Shown here in pieces: positions 45,078-54,176 of a DNA stretch of 59,701 nucleotides. Source of the stretch: Lachnospiraceae bacterium (GTDB lineage Bacteria; Bacillota; Clostridia; Lachnospirales; Lachnospiraceae). The notes under the pieces were generated by a model. It did no database searches, was not told the origin of the DNA, and worked only from the letters and a program-made list of their open reading frames with translations. The number at the start of each line of letters is the position of its first letter. Position 1 is the stretch's first letter. A program made the translations under genes and the position numbers. Location of the stretch: contig JAILFA010000003.1 of NCBI GenBank assembly GCA_024687125.1, positions 1 through 59,701 on the forward strand. The letters run 5' to 3'.

Positions 45078-46526
45078 TCAGGAATTCTTCCGCCAGGTCG
45101 AGGGCCTGAACAGGATGAGCATCGGCAGGATCTCCAGACGCCCCGCGAGCATGTTAAAGATGAATACCAGTTTGGAAAGAACGGAAAACTGCGCATAGTT
45201 TCCCGCGGGTCCCACCATGTTCAGGCCGGGACCGACATTGTTGAGTGTTGCGGCGACGGAGGTCAGGTTTGTCGAAAAATCAAAGCCGTCCGCGGAGACC
45301 ATCAGGAAAGATACCACAAAGATCGCAAAATAGAGGACCGCATACGCGGCAACCGATTTCACGGTCTGCTCCTCGATGGATTTGCCGTCCATATGCACAC
45401 GCCGTACACTCTTGCGGTGGATCACATAAACGATCTCATTGCGCGCGCTCTTTAACAGGATCAGCAGACGGGAGACCTTAAAGCCGCCGCCCGTGGAGCC
45501 CGCGCAGGCACCGATCATGCACAGGATCATCAGCACCGATCGCGAAAACTCCGGCCACAGATTGAAGTCTTTGGAGGCGAATCCCGTCGTCGAAGAAATG
45601 GAAGACACGTTGAACAGCGCGTGGTGAAAAGCCTCAAACGGATTGGTGAACGTCCCGCACATGACCAGGTTTACCGCGATCATCGCAGCGGCACCGAATA
45701 CCATGAGCAGATAGGCACGGACCTCCTCCAGCTTGAACGCCTTGGCTGACCGGCCGATGAACAGCAGGAAATAGGCATTGAAATTGATGCTGCACACGAT
45801 CATAAATACCGTGATCACGATCTGAGAAGCCGTCGAATAGGCAGCGACGCCTTCCCCTGTCAGCGCAAAGCCTCCGGTACCGACCGTGGAAAATGTGATG
45901 GTAAAGCAGTCAAAGACCGGCATGCCGGTGAAAAAGAGCGCAAGGATCTCCAAAACCGTGATGATCATGTAGATCACATACAGGATCTTCGCCGTACTGC
46001 CGAGCTTCGGGACCAGTTTGGACGCCTTGGGGCCCGGGCTCTCGGCGCGCATCAGATGCATTCCGTAGCCGTCCGCCATCGGCAGGATCGCCAGGATAAA
46101 GACAAGCACGCCCATACCGCCGATCCAGTGCGTAAAGCAGCGCCAGAAATGAACACAGTAGGAGATACCGTCCAGGGATGTCAGAATACTTCCTCCGGTC
46201 GTCGTGAATCCGGATACGGTCTCAAACAGTGCATCTATGTAGGACGGGCAGACGCCGGAGAGCGTAAACGGAAGCGCACCGACCAGACTCATCAGGATCC
46301 AGGAGAGGCTTGTCGCGACAAAGCCTTCTCTCGCGTAAAATTCCCGCGTCTTCGGCTTTCTTCTTGCGAGCAGGCCGCCCAGCAGCGCAGTGATGAGCGC
46401 CATGATCAGAAAGATCAGTCCGTCGCTCTCACCGTAGATCGCTCCCACAGCCGCCGGCAGAAGCAGCAGCGTACCGGTGACGATCAAAAGCCGTCCCAGA
46501 ATGAATCTCAGAATCCCGATATTCAT
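45078..46526 (-). CDS. trkH: potassium uptake protein TrkH
   Basis: K+-transporting membrane subunit, 482 residues, about ten helices. Selectivity-filter glycines are visible in TTTGGSIL, TVGTGGFAL, SSTTGFASKDF and AGSTGGGFK, the four-fold repeat typical of Trk/Ktr. It overlaps trkA by 4 bp. The C-terminus is short. Expected to carry K+ into the cell with TrkA controlling gating by nucleotide binding. Confidence 0.94.
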   Translation of the reverse strand: MNIGILRFILGRLLIVTGTLLLLPAAVGAIYGESDGLIFLIMALITALLGGLLARRKPKTREFYAREGFVATSLSWILMSLVGALPFTLSGVCPSYIDALFETVSGFTTTGGSILTSLDGISYCVHFWRCFTHWIGGMGVLVFILAILPMADGYGMHLMRAESPGPKASKLVPKLGSTAKILYVIYMIITVLEILALFFTGMPVFDCFTITFSTVGTGGFALTGEGVAAYSTASQIVITVFMIVCSINFNAYFLLFIGRSAKAFKLEEVRAYLLMVFGAAAMIAVNLVMCGTFTNPFEAFHHALFNVSSISSTTGFASKDFNLWPEFSRSVLMILCMIGACAGSTGGGFKVSRLLILLKSARNEIVYVIHRKSVRRVHMDGKSIEEQTVKSVAAYAVLYFAIFVVSFLMVSADGFDFSTNLTSVAATLNNVGPGLNMVGPAGNYAQFSVLSKLVFIFNMLAGRLEILPMLILFRPSTWRKNS

Positions 46527-47872
46527 GCGAGCATATCCCTGATCCCGCGGATACTGCCGGTAGTCACAAGGATCACACTGTCACCGGAGCGGAGCTCATC
46601 ATGTCCTCTGGGGATGATGATCTCCGTCTTCCGGATGATGCAGGCGATCAGGACGCCCTGCTTGAGTTTCATGTCCATCAGCCGTTTGCCGCAGGCGACG
46701 CTTTCATCCTCCACACGGAACTCGACGACCTCGACCTTGCCCTCCGAGATGCGGTACAGCGACTCCAGCCCGGCTCCGGCGCCGGCCATCCCGCGGACAT
46801 AGCGCATGATGCGGTTTGCCGTGATATTGCGCGGGTAAAGGATACTGCCCAGATCCATACTGCCGATGATATCATCATAGGACACCCGGTGCACCCTGGT
46901 GATCCGCTTGGCCGATGAAACACTCTTGGCATACATGGAGAGCATGATATTCTCCTCATCCAGATTCGTCAGCGTAACAAACGCCTCCGTGCCGGCCAGT
47001 CCCTCCTCCAGGAGCAGTTCTTTTTCTGTGCCGTCTCCGTTGATGATGAGGGCCTCAGGCAACATGTCCGAAAGCTCCTCACAGCGGGCCTTGTCGCGCT
47101 CGAAGATTTTGACGCGGATCCCCATGGAGATCAGGTTGCTGGCAAGATAGTATCCGGTATCGCCGCCGCCCACCAGCATCGCGGAACGCACGCGCGTCGT
47201 CGGCAATCCCAGTTTCTTAAATAGGCGGATCATGTTTTTCTGCGCGCCGATAAAACTGATCTCGTCGCCGCGTCTGAGGACGAAGCTGCCGTTGGGGATG
47301 AACACCTCATCACCGCGCTGGACGACACCGACCAGAACCCCCTCCAGCAGATCCGTCGGAAGCTCCATCAGCGTCTTGTCGATCAGTCTGGAGTCCTCCT
47401 CCAGGCGGATACGCACCATTTCCGCTCTGCCCTTGGCAAAGGTCTCGATCGCGCTGGCCGAGGGAAACTTCAGGAGTCTCGCCGCTTCAGACGCGGCCGC
47501 CTCCTCGGGATTGATCACAAGGGAAAGTCCCAGTTCCTCTTTGATATAGCCGATCTCCCGCTTGTACACCGGATCGCGGACTCTGGCAATCGTATGGCAG
47601 TTGCCGGCCTTTTTGGCGATCAGGCAGCACAGGAGATTGCGCTCATCACTGGGGGTCACGGCGATCAGAAGATCCGCGTGCTCGATCCCCGCCTCATGCT
47701 GTACCTGGAAGCTGGCTCCGTTGCCGACGATACCCATGCAGTCGAGGCTGCCCTCAATACTTTCAATGACGCTCTCCTCGCTGTCAATGACCGTGATGGC
47801 ATGTCCCTCTGCCAGAAGAAGACGCACCAGCGTCCCTCCTACATTTCCGCATCCTACAATGATGATCTGCAT
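46523..47872 (-). CDS. trkA: Trk potassium channel regulator TrkA
   Basis: 449 residues, cytosolic. Two RCK/TrkA-N Rossmann domains: IIIVGCGNVGGTLVR at the start and MLVGGGDTGYYLAS near 230, each followed by a TrkA-C domain. It binds NAD/NADH (family knowledge) and regulates TrkH, whose gene overlaps its stop by 4 bp. First gene of the pair, ATG at 47872. Confidence 0.94.
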   Translation of the reverse strand: MQIIIVGCGNVGGTLVRLLLAEGHAITVIDSEESVIESIEGSLDCMGIVGNGASFQVQHEAGIEHADLLIAVTPSDERNLLCCLIAKKAGNCHTIARVRDPVYKREIGYIKEELGLSLVINPEEAAASEAARLLKFPSASAIETFAKGRAEMVRIRLEEDSRLIDKTLMELPTDLLEGVLVGVVQRGDEVFIPNGSFVLRRGDEISFIGAQKNMIRLFKKLGLPTTRVRSAMLVGGGDTGYYLASNLISMGIRVKIFERDKARCEELSDMLPEALIINGDGTEKELLLEEGLAGTEAFVTLTNLDEENIMLSMYAKSVSSAKRITRVHRVSYDDIIGSMDLGSILYPRNITANRIMRYVRGMAGAGAGLESLYRISEGKVEVVEFRVEDESVACGKRLMDMKLKQGVLIACIIRKTEIIIPRGHDELRSGDSVILVTTGSIRGIRDMLA

Positions 47873-47903
47873 GTTAACGCCTTTCGCTTATCCCGGAGCT
47901 TCC

Positions 47904-48587
47904 TCAATAAACCGCGATCGTGGCGGCACTTTTCCGAAACTGCTCTTCAAACTCGTCATCCGAAGCACGGGCATATGTCACGGTAAAGATCCGGGTATCG
48001 GAGATCACGATATAGATCTCCTCCGTCACCGGTTTCGGCGCGCCGGTGATCTCCGCGTTCGCTCGAAACCCCGGAAAGACAGCGCCGTCCGAATCGCGCT
48101 TCAGTGTCATGGAGACAAACTTTGTCACCTTGAGCTGCAGGGGGTCTTCGAGTGTTTCGTTAAGAGCCGCCTCCAGCATATCCGCCGTCAGATTCGTATA
48201 CTCGCGGCGTACCCTTGTCTGCGCTTCCCCGCGCTCTTCCATGGCGCGGCGTTCCGCGTTGGTAAACGCCGTCTCATCCTCAAGCAGTATCGTCTGCACC
48301 GCGATGTTTGCGGAGTCGAGCGGATATCTGCGGCAGATGAACCGCCCCGGTACGCTGTCCGGGACAAAATCGGCCGGGATCGTCACCGCAAAGGAGTCCG
48401 CGACAGGAAGCTTTATGCTCTCCGACCGGGACGCGCTGATCGCGGCTTCGGAATACACAACCTCATCTGTCTCTTCAAAGATCGTCTCGGCGTTCTCCGC
48501 ACGGACGGCGTCCGAATGCAGCAGAGCACATACAAGGAGCGCGGCCAGTGCCGCGCCCGCTGTTTTAAATCTCCTGCGCAAGTTCAA
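47904..48587 (-). CDS. secreted protein of unknown function
   Basis: 227 residues with a signal peptide (RRRFKTAGAALAALLVCALL ... AVRAENA). No lipobox. The mature part is beta-rich with a repeated IxxP/xxDSF style and resembles small PsbP/DUF-like extracellular domains, but I do not recognise it. The start overlaps the end of thrS by 23 bp, so it belongs to that operon; a secreted protein behind a tRNA synthetase is an odd context. Confidence 0.65.
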   Translation of the reverse strand: MNLRRRFKTAGAALAALLVCALLHSDAVRAENAETIFEETDEVVYSEAAISASRSESIKLPVADSFAVTIPADFVPDSVPGRFICRRYPLDSANIAVQTILLEDETAFTNAERRAMEERGEAQTRVRREYTNLTADMLEAALNETLEDPLQLKVTKFVSMTLKRDSDGAVFPGFRANAEITGAPKPVTEEIYIVISDTRIFTVTYARASDDEFEEQFRKSAATIAVY

Positions 48588-50451
48588 GATTACGTTCCTT
48601 CATCTGCCGCTCGCACAGTGCAGCAAAGTCTTCCAAAGGAACTCCCTGCAGCTGTTTGTTGGATCCCCGTACATTGACGGATACCGTCTGCTCTGATGCC
48701 TCCTTGTCTCCGAGGACCAGGATATAGGGATCCTTGAGGTTTTTGAATTTCTTGATCTTTTCCTTCATATTGCTGTCGGAAAGATCGCTTTCGACGCGGA
48801 TCCCGGCTGCCGTGAGCCTCTCCGCGACCTGCTGCGCATAGGCGTTGTGTTCCGGACGGATCGGAACGATCCCCACCTGATACGGCGAGAGCCAGAACGG
48901 GAAAACACCCTTGAAGTTCTCGATGATGATCCCGATGAAGCGCTCCAGAGAACCGTAGATCGCGCGGTGAATGACCACCGGCATCTGCAGGCTCCCGTCG
49001 GCCGCCTGATAGGTCAGGCCGAAATTATGCGGCAGCTGGAAGTCAAGCTGTACCGTGCCGCACTGCCATTCGCGCCCGAGCGCGTCCTTGATCTGCAGGT
49101 CGATCTTGGGGCCGTAAAAAGCGCCGTCGCCTTCGTTGACTTCATAACCGCCCTCTCCGTACTTTTTATCGAGGATCCTCTTGAGTGCCGCTTCCGCGCG
49201 GTCCCATACCTCGATATCGCCCATGAAATCCTCTGGCCTTGTAGAAAACTCGGCGCGGTACGTCACACCGAAGGTGGCGTAGATCTCGTCAGCGATTGCC
49301 ATGATATCCGCGATCTCCTCCTCGATCTGGCTCTCCATGACAAAAGTATGATCATCGTCCTGCCGGAATTCCTGCACGCGGAAGAGACCGTTCATCTGGC
49401 CGGATTTCTCCTTGCGGTGCAGTACATCGTACTCACTGTATCGGATCGGCAGCTCCTTGTAGGAATGAACCGTCCGCTTGTAGGTCATCATCGCGTTCGG
49501 GCAGTTCATGGGCTTTGCTGCCATCGTATCGAGATTTTCACGGTTGTAGACCACCGTCTCCCTGCCAAGCCGTACCGTGATCTCTTTTGCGTCAGTATCG
49601 TCCAGCTCCCGGGCATCCTCCACGACCCTGGGAATCTCTGCGTCAGCCTTAAGCCATCCGGAGATGCCGGGGACCATGAACATATTGTTGATATAATGCG
49701 CCCAGTGGCCGCTGATCAGCCAGAGCTTCTTGTTATTGACCAGCGGTGCCGCGATCTCCGTATAGCCGTGCTTCTCCTGGATCTCACGGGAAAACTTCAG
49801 CAGCTCCTGATACACCTTCCAGCCGCGGGGCAGCCAGTACGGCATACCGGGCGCCGTCTCGTCGAACATGAACAGAGAGAGCTCCGCGCCGATTTTCTTG
49901 TGATCGCGATCCAGCGCCTCCTGCACAAGCCGCAGATGCTCCTTGAGCTCATCCTTGGACGGATAGGCGTAGAGATAGATGCGCTGCAGGCTGTCCCGCT
50001 TCTCATCGCCGCGCCAGTAGGCACCGGAAACCGCACGGATCTTGTATGCCACATTCATCAGTTCCTGCGAGTTTTCCACGTGCGGGCCGCGGCAGAGATC
50101 AATGAAATCATCACCCGTGCGGTAGACCGTGATCGTCTCGTCCTCGGGCAGATCCTGAATGAGCTCCGTCTTGAACTTCTGACCGTCAAAGAGCGACAGC
50201 GCCTCTGCGCGGGTGACCTCCTGTCTCGTCCAGTCCTCCCTGCGCTTGATGATCTCGCGCATCTTTTCCTCGATCGCCTTGAAATCCTCCTCACGTACGG
50301 AAGCAGGGATCAGAAAATCATAGTAACATCCGTCCTCAATCTGCGGTCCGATCGCATACTGCACCTCCCGGCCGTAGATCTCGATCACCGCCTTGGCGAG
50401 TATATGTGCCAATGAGTGACGGTATACCTCCAAAAAACGTTCCTTATCCAT
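48565..50451 (-). CDS. thrS: threonyl-tRNA synthetase lacking the N-terminal TGS domain
   Basis: Charges tRNA-Thr with threonine. 628 residues. The protein begins directly with the editing domain (HSLAHILAKAV at 12-22, and CRGPHV further on), so the TGS domain that usually occupies the first 60 residues is missing. Class II core: motif 2 region FRVQEFRQDD, motif 3 IHRAIYGSLERFIG, zinc ligands in MNCPNAM. An insert of about 60 residues (SGWLKADAEIPRVVED on) sits ahead of motif 1, where typical ThrS has a short loop. C-terminal anticodon domain is normal. No T-box leader precedes it (67 bp gap to the SEC-C gene). Confidence 0.9.
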   Translation of the reverse strand: MDKERFLEVYRHSLAHILAKAVIEIYGREVQYAIGPQIEDGCYYDFLIPASVREEDFKAIEEKMREIIKRREDWTRQEVTRAEALSLFDGQKFKTELIQDLPEDETITVYRTGDDFIDLCRGPHVENSQELMNVAYKIRAVSGAYWRGDEKRDSLQRIYLYAYPSKDELKEHLRLVQEALDRDHKKIGAELSLFMFDETAPGMPYWLPRGWKVYQELLKFSREIQEKHGYTEIAAPLVNNKKLWLISGHWAHYINNMFMVPGISGWLKADAEIPRVVEDARELDDTDAKEITVRLGRETVVYNRENLDTMAAKPMNCPNAMMTYKRTVHSYKELPIRYSEYDVLHRKEKSGQMNGLFRVQEFRQDDDHTFVMESQIEEEIADIMAIADEIYATFGVTYRAEFSTRPEDFMGDIEVWDRAEAALKRILDKKYGEGGYEVNEGDGAFYGPKIDLQIKDALGREWQCGTVQLDFQLPHNFGLTYQAADGSLQMPVVIHRAIYGSLERFIGIIIENFKGVFPFWLSPYQVGIVPIRPEHNAYAQQVAERLTAAGIRVESDLSDSNMKEKIKKFKNLKDPYILVLGDKEASEQTVSVNVRGSNKQLQGVPLEDFAALCERQMKERNLELAQEI

Positions 50452-50518
50452 AGTCTTATCCTGTTCTCCGGCTCCGGCCGGTATGATTCATGCCTGATGA
50501 TCCCGTCCTGCCTGCGGC

Positions 50519-51043
50519 TTACGCCTCAAAGCGGTTCGCGCCGTTCTTGCCGTGGCACTTTTTGTACTTTTTGCCGCTCCCGCACGGGCAGGGATCGTTA
50601 GGGTAAACCTTGACCGCCTTGCGAACGGTCTGGGAATCCTTCTGCTCCTTATAGAGTTCCTTGCGGCGTTCCTCCGTGAAGATCGGTTCCCACTGCGGAA
50701 GACCGTAAAGCCAGTCTGCACCCGCCGCGACCATATTCTTATACAGGAGCTCCTTGTCAAACTTCAGGCTTACTTCGGTATCCTCCCCCATCTCTTCGAT
50801 GGGGTTCTTAGTTATCAGGGAATCATTGATACCGTCCAGGAAACCGGTCATCGTCATGATATCCACCTGATACTTATCGGCAAGCTCCCTGACCGTACCG
50901 CGAACCTCCTCGTCCGGGCTGGCCAGAAGCTGTTCATAGATCTCTTTTTCTCTGGCAAAATAATCAGTCCAGAGTTTCTTAAGCGCACCCTTGTCCGCTG
51001 TCTCCGAATATGCCTGCTCCTGCCATTGTTCCAATAAAGTCAT
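50519..51043 (-). CDS. SEC-C metal-binding domain protein
   Basis: 174 residues, cytosolic, helical, ending in the SEC-C motif [14 protein letters not shown], a zinc-binding module first seen in SecA. The rest (about 1-140) is a compact helical domain of unknown role, with [18 protein letters not shown] follows GGAGGAACAG. It lies 67 bp ahead of thrS on the same strand and may be co-transcribed with it. A role in translation or secretion is only guessed from the motif. Confidence 0.88.
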   Translation of the reverse strand: MTLLEQWQEQAYSETADKGALKKLWTDYFAREKEIYEQLLASPDEEVRGTVRELADKYQVDIMTMTGFLDGINDSLITKNPIEEMGEDTEVSLKFDKELLYKNMVAAGADWLYGLPQWEPIFTEERRKELYKEQKDSQTVRKAVKVYPNDPCPCGSGKKYKKCHGKNGANRFEA

Positions 51044-51155
51044 GCTGTTCCTCCTGAACCATGGTCCCGTGATGCAGACGGATCTTTCCGCCTCACAACT
51101 CTGATATCATGATAGTTTAACACCACCGTATGGGAAAAACAAGGAAAAAGACTCC

Positions 51156-51184
51156 TTGCGTTTTTTGCCTGCCTATGCTAAAGT
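51156..51184 (+). promoter_or_regulatory. promoter of the cold-shock gene
   Basis: -35 TTGCGT (51156-51161), 17-bp spacer, extended -10 TGCTAAAGT (TAAAGT at 51179-51184). The predicted leader of about 50 nt opens with a small hairpin GTTGC-GATTAT-GCAAC (51191-51206) and a U-rich stretch, then TAGGAGG. Confidence 0.62.
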
Positions 51185-51241
51185 GGATATGTTGCGATTA
51201 TGCAACGGTACTTTTTGTTTTTCTTTTAGGAGGTAACATCA

Positions 51242-51445
51242 ATGAACAAGGGAACAGTCAAGTGGTTCAACAATCAGAAGGGGTACGGATTCATCTCTGA
51301 TGAGAACGGCAACGATGTATTCGTACATTTCACCGGTCTGAACATGGAAGGCTTCAAGTCTCTCGACGAGAACGACCAGGTCGAGTACGATGTCATCCAG
51401 GGAACCAAGGGACCCCAGGCAGTTAACGTAACTAAGCTGAACTAA
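51242..51445 (+). CDS. cold-shock protein, CspA family
   Basis: 67-residue nucleic-acid-binding OB-fold protein. RNP1 KGYGFI and RNP2 VFVHF are intact ([20 protein letters not shown], then DVFVHFTGL). Strong ribosome site TTAGGAGGTAAC. Binds single-stranded RNA and DNA and loosens secondary structures; monocistronic with a terminator at 51483-51515. Confidence 0.96.
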   Translation: MNKGTVKWFNNQKGYGFISDENGNDVFVHFTGLNMEGFKSLDENDQVEYDVIQGTKGPQAVNVTKLN

Positions 51446-51482
51446 TTATCGTTAACTACGAGCCAAGTATAAAAGGCAAAGA

Positions 51483-51515
51483 AAAACCGGGACGAGCCTG
51501 CTCGATCCCGGTTTT
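51483..51515. terminator. terminator of the cold-shock gene
   Basis: AAAACCGGGACGAG pairs with CTCG-A-TCCCGGTTTT around CCTG, followed by TTTTGTTTTG. It is also usable for the opposite strand (hisA ends at 51601). Confidence 0.88.
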
Positions 51516-51540
51516 GTTTTGTCTGCAGAAAAGCGGCGAC

Positions 51541-51597
51541 AGCCGCGCACGAGGGATTCGCGAAGCGAATTCCGAGTAACGCGTGGCTCGCAGCTAC
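51541..51597. repeat. extended imperfect palindrome (possible dispersed repeat)
   Basis: Centre ATTCGC-GAA-GCGAAT (51556-51570), extended by GG/TCC and further outward by CGCGCACGAG versus GAGTAACGCG. It fills the gap between the cspA terminator and hisA and has the look of a REP-type element. No second copy was seen in this window. Confidence 0.45.
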
Positions 51598-51600
51598 GCC

Positions 51601-52392
51601 CTAATGTCCCGCGTTACACGCCTCGATCACATCGTCCAGAGAAAGCGATCCGCCGAACAGTTCCAGTGCACTGCCGATCGTAACATCCAGACGGTTGCGT
51701 CCCAGGAGCTTGATCCGTGTGATATCCGCGGCTGCGCGGACGCCGCCCGCATAGACCATCGGGCGTCCCTCATAATTCCCCAGGATCTCCACCACGCCGG
51801 CCTCGATTCCCTTCTGACGTCCCTCAACATCCGCGGCGTGGATCAGGAACTCATCGCAGTAGTCGGAAAGCGTCTCAAGCGTCTCCCTGTTCAGTTCGAC
51901 ATCTGTCATATTCTGCCAGCGATCCGTCACAATAAAGTAATGCTGACTGTCCTTTTCCTTTTTCTTACAGCTGACATCGAGCACGACATGCTCCTTGCCG
52001 ACTGCGCTCTTAAGTGCCTCCAGATGTTCAAAATTGATCTTGCCGCCCGAAAAAGCATAGGTCGTCACAACCACATGAGAAGCCCCGGCATCCAGCCAGA
52101 ACGCGGCGTTTTCCGCATTGACACCGCCGCCGAGCTGCATCCCGCCGGGCCAGACCGAAAGCGCATCCAGTGCCTGTCTGCGTGTCGCCTCATACTGCGG
52201 TGAATCCGGCGTGTTCAGCAGGATGATATGCCCGCCGTAGACGTTTTTGGTCTGAAAAAGGGCCGCGTAATAGCCGGCGCTGTGTTCCGACACAAAATTG
52301 TTTACCGCGACATCCCCTTCATCGCGAAGACTGTCACCGATGATCTGCTTCACCTGACCGTTATGGATATCAATACAGGGCCTGAATCTCAT
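51601..52392 (-). CDS. hisA: HisA isomerase, eukaryotic type
   Basis: Histidine biosynthesis: converts ProFAR to PRFAR. 263 residues from the chosen ATG (AAGGAAG upstream). It begins RFRPCIDIHNGQVKQIIG, the form typical of the eukaryotic HIS6 group of this family, not the usual bacterial HisA. Catalytic acids: Asp in CIDIHNG, and the VLDVSCKKK region. Notable insert KKKEKDSQHYFIVTDRW. It stands alone, away from other his genes, and is followed (upstream on the minus strand) by dapB and dapA with a gap of 17 bp to dapB. This context may suggest acquisition as a single gene. Confidence 0.88.
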   Translation of the reverse strand: MRFRPCIDIHNGQVKQIIGDSLRDEGDVAVNNFVSEHSAGYYAALFQTKNVYGGHIILLNTPDSPQYEATRRQALDALSVWPGGMQLGGGVNAENAAFWLDAGASHVVVTTYAFSGGKINFEHLEALKSAVGKEHVVLDVSCKKKEKDSQHYFIVTDRWQNMTDVELNRETLETLSDYCDEFLIHAADVEGRQKGIEAGVVEILGNYEGRPMVYAGGVRAAADITRIKLLGRNRLDVTIGSALELFGGSLSLDDVIEACNAGH

Positions 52393-52409
52393 CTTCCTTC
52401 CTCTCCTTA

Positions 52410-53171
52410 TCAAACGCCGCTGAGGGCATCGCGCATCGTATACATCCCCGGTGCCCGGCCGGCCAGAAACGCTGCCGCCGTGATCGCACCCCGGGCAAAG
52501 ATCGCGCGTGAATACGCGCGGTGGGAGATCGTAACCACCTCATCCGTTCCCGCAAAGATCACATCATGATCGCCGACGATCGTACCGCCGCGCACAGCAG
52601 AAACGCCGATCTCTCTGCGGTCGCGTCTGGCGCGGCGCCCTGTTCTGTCATAAACCTCTTCCAGCGAGTCATCCACAGCCGTGCGGATCTCTTCCGCCAT
52701 CGCCTCTGCTGTCCCGCTGGGAGCATCCACCTTCTGGTTATGGTGCTTCTCCACGATCTCAATATCAAACCCGGCAGCGTAGAGCTTGGGGGCCACTTCC
52801 TTAAGGATAGCAAGGATCACGTTCACACCGACCGACATATTGCCGGATCTGAGGATCGCGATCTGCTGTGACGCTCGTTCCGCCGCCGCGATCTGCTCCT
52901 GCGACAGTCCCGTTGTACAGAGCACCAGCGGCAGTTTTCTGGAGACGCAGTACGAAAGCACACCGTCCACAGCCGTGGCGGTCGAGAAATCGATCAGGAC
53001 ATCCGCCGGCACATTACAGTCGTCCAGCGATGAAAAGAACGGGAAACTGCCGTCTCCCTCACCAAACACATCCACGCCGGCTGCGATCCTGAAGTCCGCT
53101 TCCTGAGCGCACAGCTGCGTGATCACTTTTCCCATGCGCCCCGAAGCGCCATGCATGATGATATCTGTCAT
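52410..53171 (-). CDS. dapB: 4-hydroxy-tetrahydrodipicolinate reductase
   Basis: Second step of the diaminopimelate/lysine branch, 253 residues. N-terminal NAD(P) site MHGASGRMGKVI, DapB signature EKHHNQKVDAPSGTA, catalytic His pair in it. It overlaps the dapA stop by 4 bp and works on the product of DapA. Confidence 0.95.
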   Translation of the reverse strand: MTDIIMHGASGRMGKVITQLCAQEADFRIAAGVDVFGEGDGSFPFFSSLDDCNVPADVLIDFSTATAVDGVLSYCVSRKLPLVLCTTGLSQEQIAAAERASQQIAILRSGNMSVGVNVILAILKEVAPKLYAAGFDIEIVEKHHNQKVDAPSGTAEAMAEEIRTAVDDSLEEVYDRTGRRARRDRREIGVSAVRGGTIVGDHDVIFAGTDEVVTISHRAYSRAIFARGAITAAAFLAGRAPGMYTMRDALSGV

Positions 53172-54064
53172 TTGATCAACCCGTATTCTCGCATTGCCGT
53201 TTTCAGCTGTTCCTCATGCGCCGCGGAGATCCTTGTGAGCGGCAGGCGGATCGCGTCACAGTCGAAGCCGATCAGAGAAAGCGCTCTTTTGACCGGGATG
53301 GGATTGACCTCGCAGAACAGCGCATCCACAAGCGGCAGAGCATCCAGCTGCATCTGCGCCGCACCTTTGGTATCACCCGCAAAGTAACGTGCGCAGAGAT
53401 CGTGTGTCTGCCGGGGGGCCACATTGGAAAGAACCGAGATCACCCCCAGACCTCCGAGCGAAAGGATCGGCACGATCAGTCCGTCCTCGCCGGAATACAG
53501 TTCAATGTCCACGTGCTGCCTGCGCGCGAGACTCATCATCTCCGTCGTCTGCGCAAGACTGCCCGCGGCATCCTTGATCCCGACAATATTCTTTACATCA
53601 CGTACAAGCGATACCGCAGTCTCCGGCTGAATATTGCACCCGGTCCTGCCGGGTACGTTGTACATAATTACCGGAATACTGATCGCCTCGGCGATCGCCG
53701 TGAAATGCGCGATCAGTCCGCCCTGTGTCGCCTTATTGTAATAGGGTGTCACGGAAAGCACGGCATCTGCGCCGATCTTCTCCGCCTCCTGAGAGAGCAT
53801 GATGGCTGTATCCGTCGCATTGGAACCCGCACCCGCGATCACCGGCACCCGGTGATTCACGTGCTCCACGCAGAACCGTATCACCTCGACGTGCTCCTCT
53901 TCGGAGAGTGTCGCTGATTCGCCGGTTGTCCCGCAGACGATGATCGCATCCGTGCCGTTGTCGATCTGGAAATCGATCAGCCTTGCAAATTCCTCATAAT
54001 TGACCGAAAGATCCCCCTTCATCGGTGTGGCTATGGCGACTCCGGCTCCCTGAAAGACAGACAT
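53168..54064 (-). CDS. dapA: 4-hydroxy-tetrahydrodipicolinate synthase
   Basis: First committed step of the lysine/diaminopimelate branch, 298 residues. Schiff-base lysine in GIKDAAGS, GTTGES pyruvate-binding motif, YYNKATQGG with catalytic tyrosine. ATG at 54064 chosen because AAAGGGGAAG lies upstream; an ATG at 54154 would add about 30 residues outside the family. First gene of dapA-dapB(-hisA). No lysine riboswitch fits in the 40-nt leader. Confidence 0.95.
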   Translation of the reverse strand: MSVFQGAGVAIATPMKGDLSVNYEEFARLIDFQIDNGTDAIIVCGTTGESATLSEEEHVEVIRFCVEHVNHRVPVIAGAGSNATDTAIMLSQEAEKIGADAVLSVTPYYNKATQGGLIAHFTAIAEAISIPVIMYNVPGRTGCNIQPETAVSLVRDVKNIVGIKDAAGSLAQTTEMMSLARRQHVDIELYSGEDGLIVPILSLGGLGVISVLSNVAPRQTHDLCARYFAGDTKGAAQMQLDALPLVDALFCEVNPIPVKRALSLIGFDCDAIRLPLTRISAAHEEQLKTAMREYGLIK

Positions 54065-54104
54065 AACTTTCTTCCCCTTTCTTATTTGCGTTTCATTCCC
54101 GAAA

Positions 54105-54133
54105 AGTTTATCACCGAACCGCTTTATCGTCAA
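54105..54133 (-). promoter_or_regulatory. promoter of the dapA operon
   Basis: Minus strand: -35 TTGACG (54128-54133), 17-bp spacer, -10 TAAACT (54105-54110), about 40 nt ahead of the dapA ATG. Confidence 0.65.
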
Positions 54134-54140
54134 TTTTGTA

Positions 54141-54169
54141 TTGATTGCAACCATGTGATATGTTATAAT
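54141..54169 (+). promoter_or_regulatory. promoter of the M23-like/bactofilin pair, near-leaderless
   Basis: -35 TTGATT (54141-54146), 17-bp spacer, -10 TATAAT (54164-54169). The ATG at 54177 is 7 nt past the -10, so transcription should start at or just before the start codon; no Shine-Dalgarno is possible. Confidence 0.7.
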
Positions 54170-54176
54170 TCATCCC

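Noticed and set aside
48847..50415. 522-residue open frame antisense to thrS
   Set aside because: Shadow of thrS codon bias; no family features.
50452..50518. T-box leader for thrS
   Set aside because: Gap too short and no T-box sequence; the same holds for leuA.
54065..54104. Lysine riboswitch before dapA
   Set aside because: The leader of about 40 nt cannot hold the structure.
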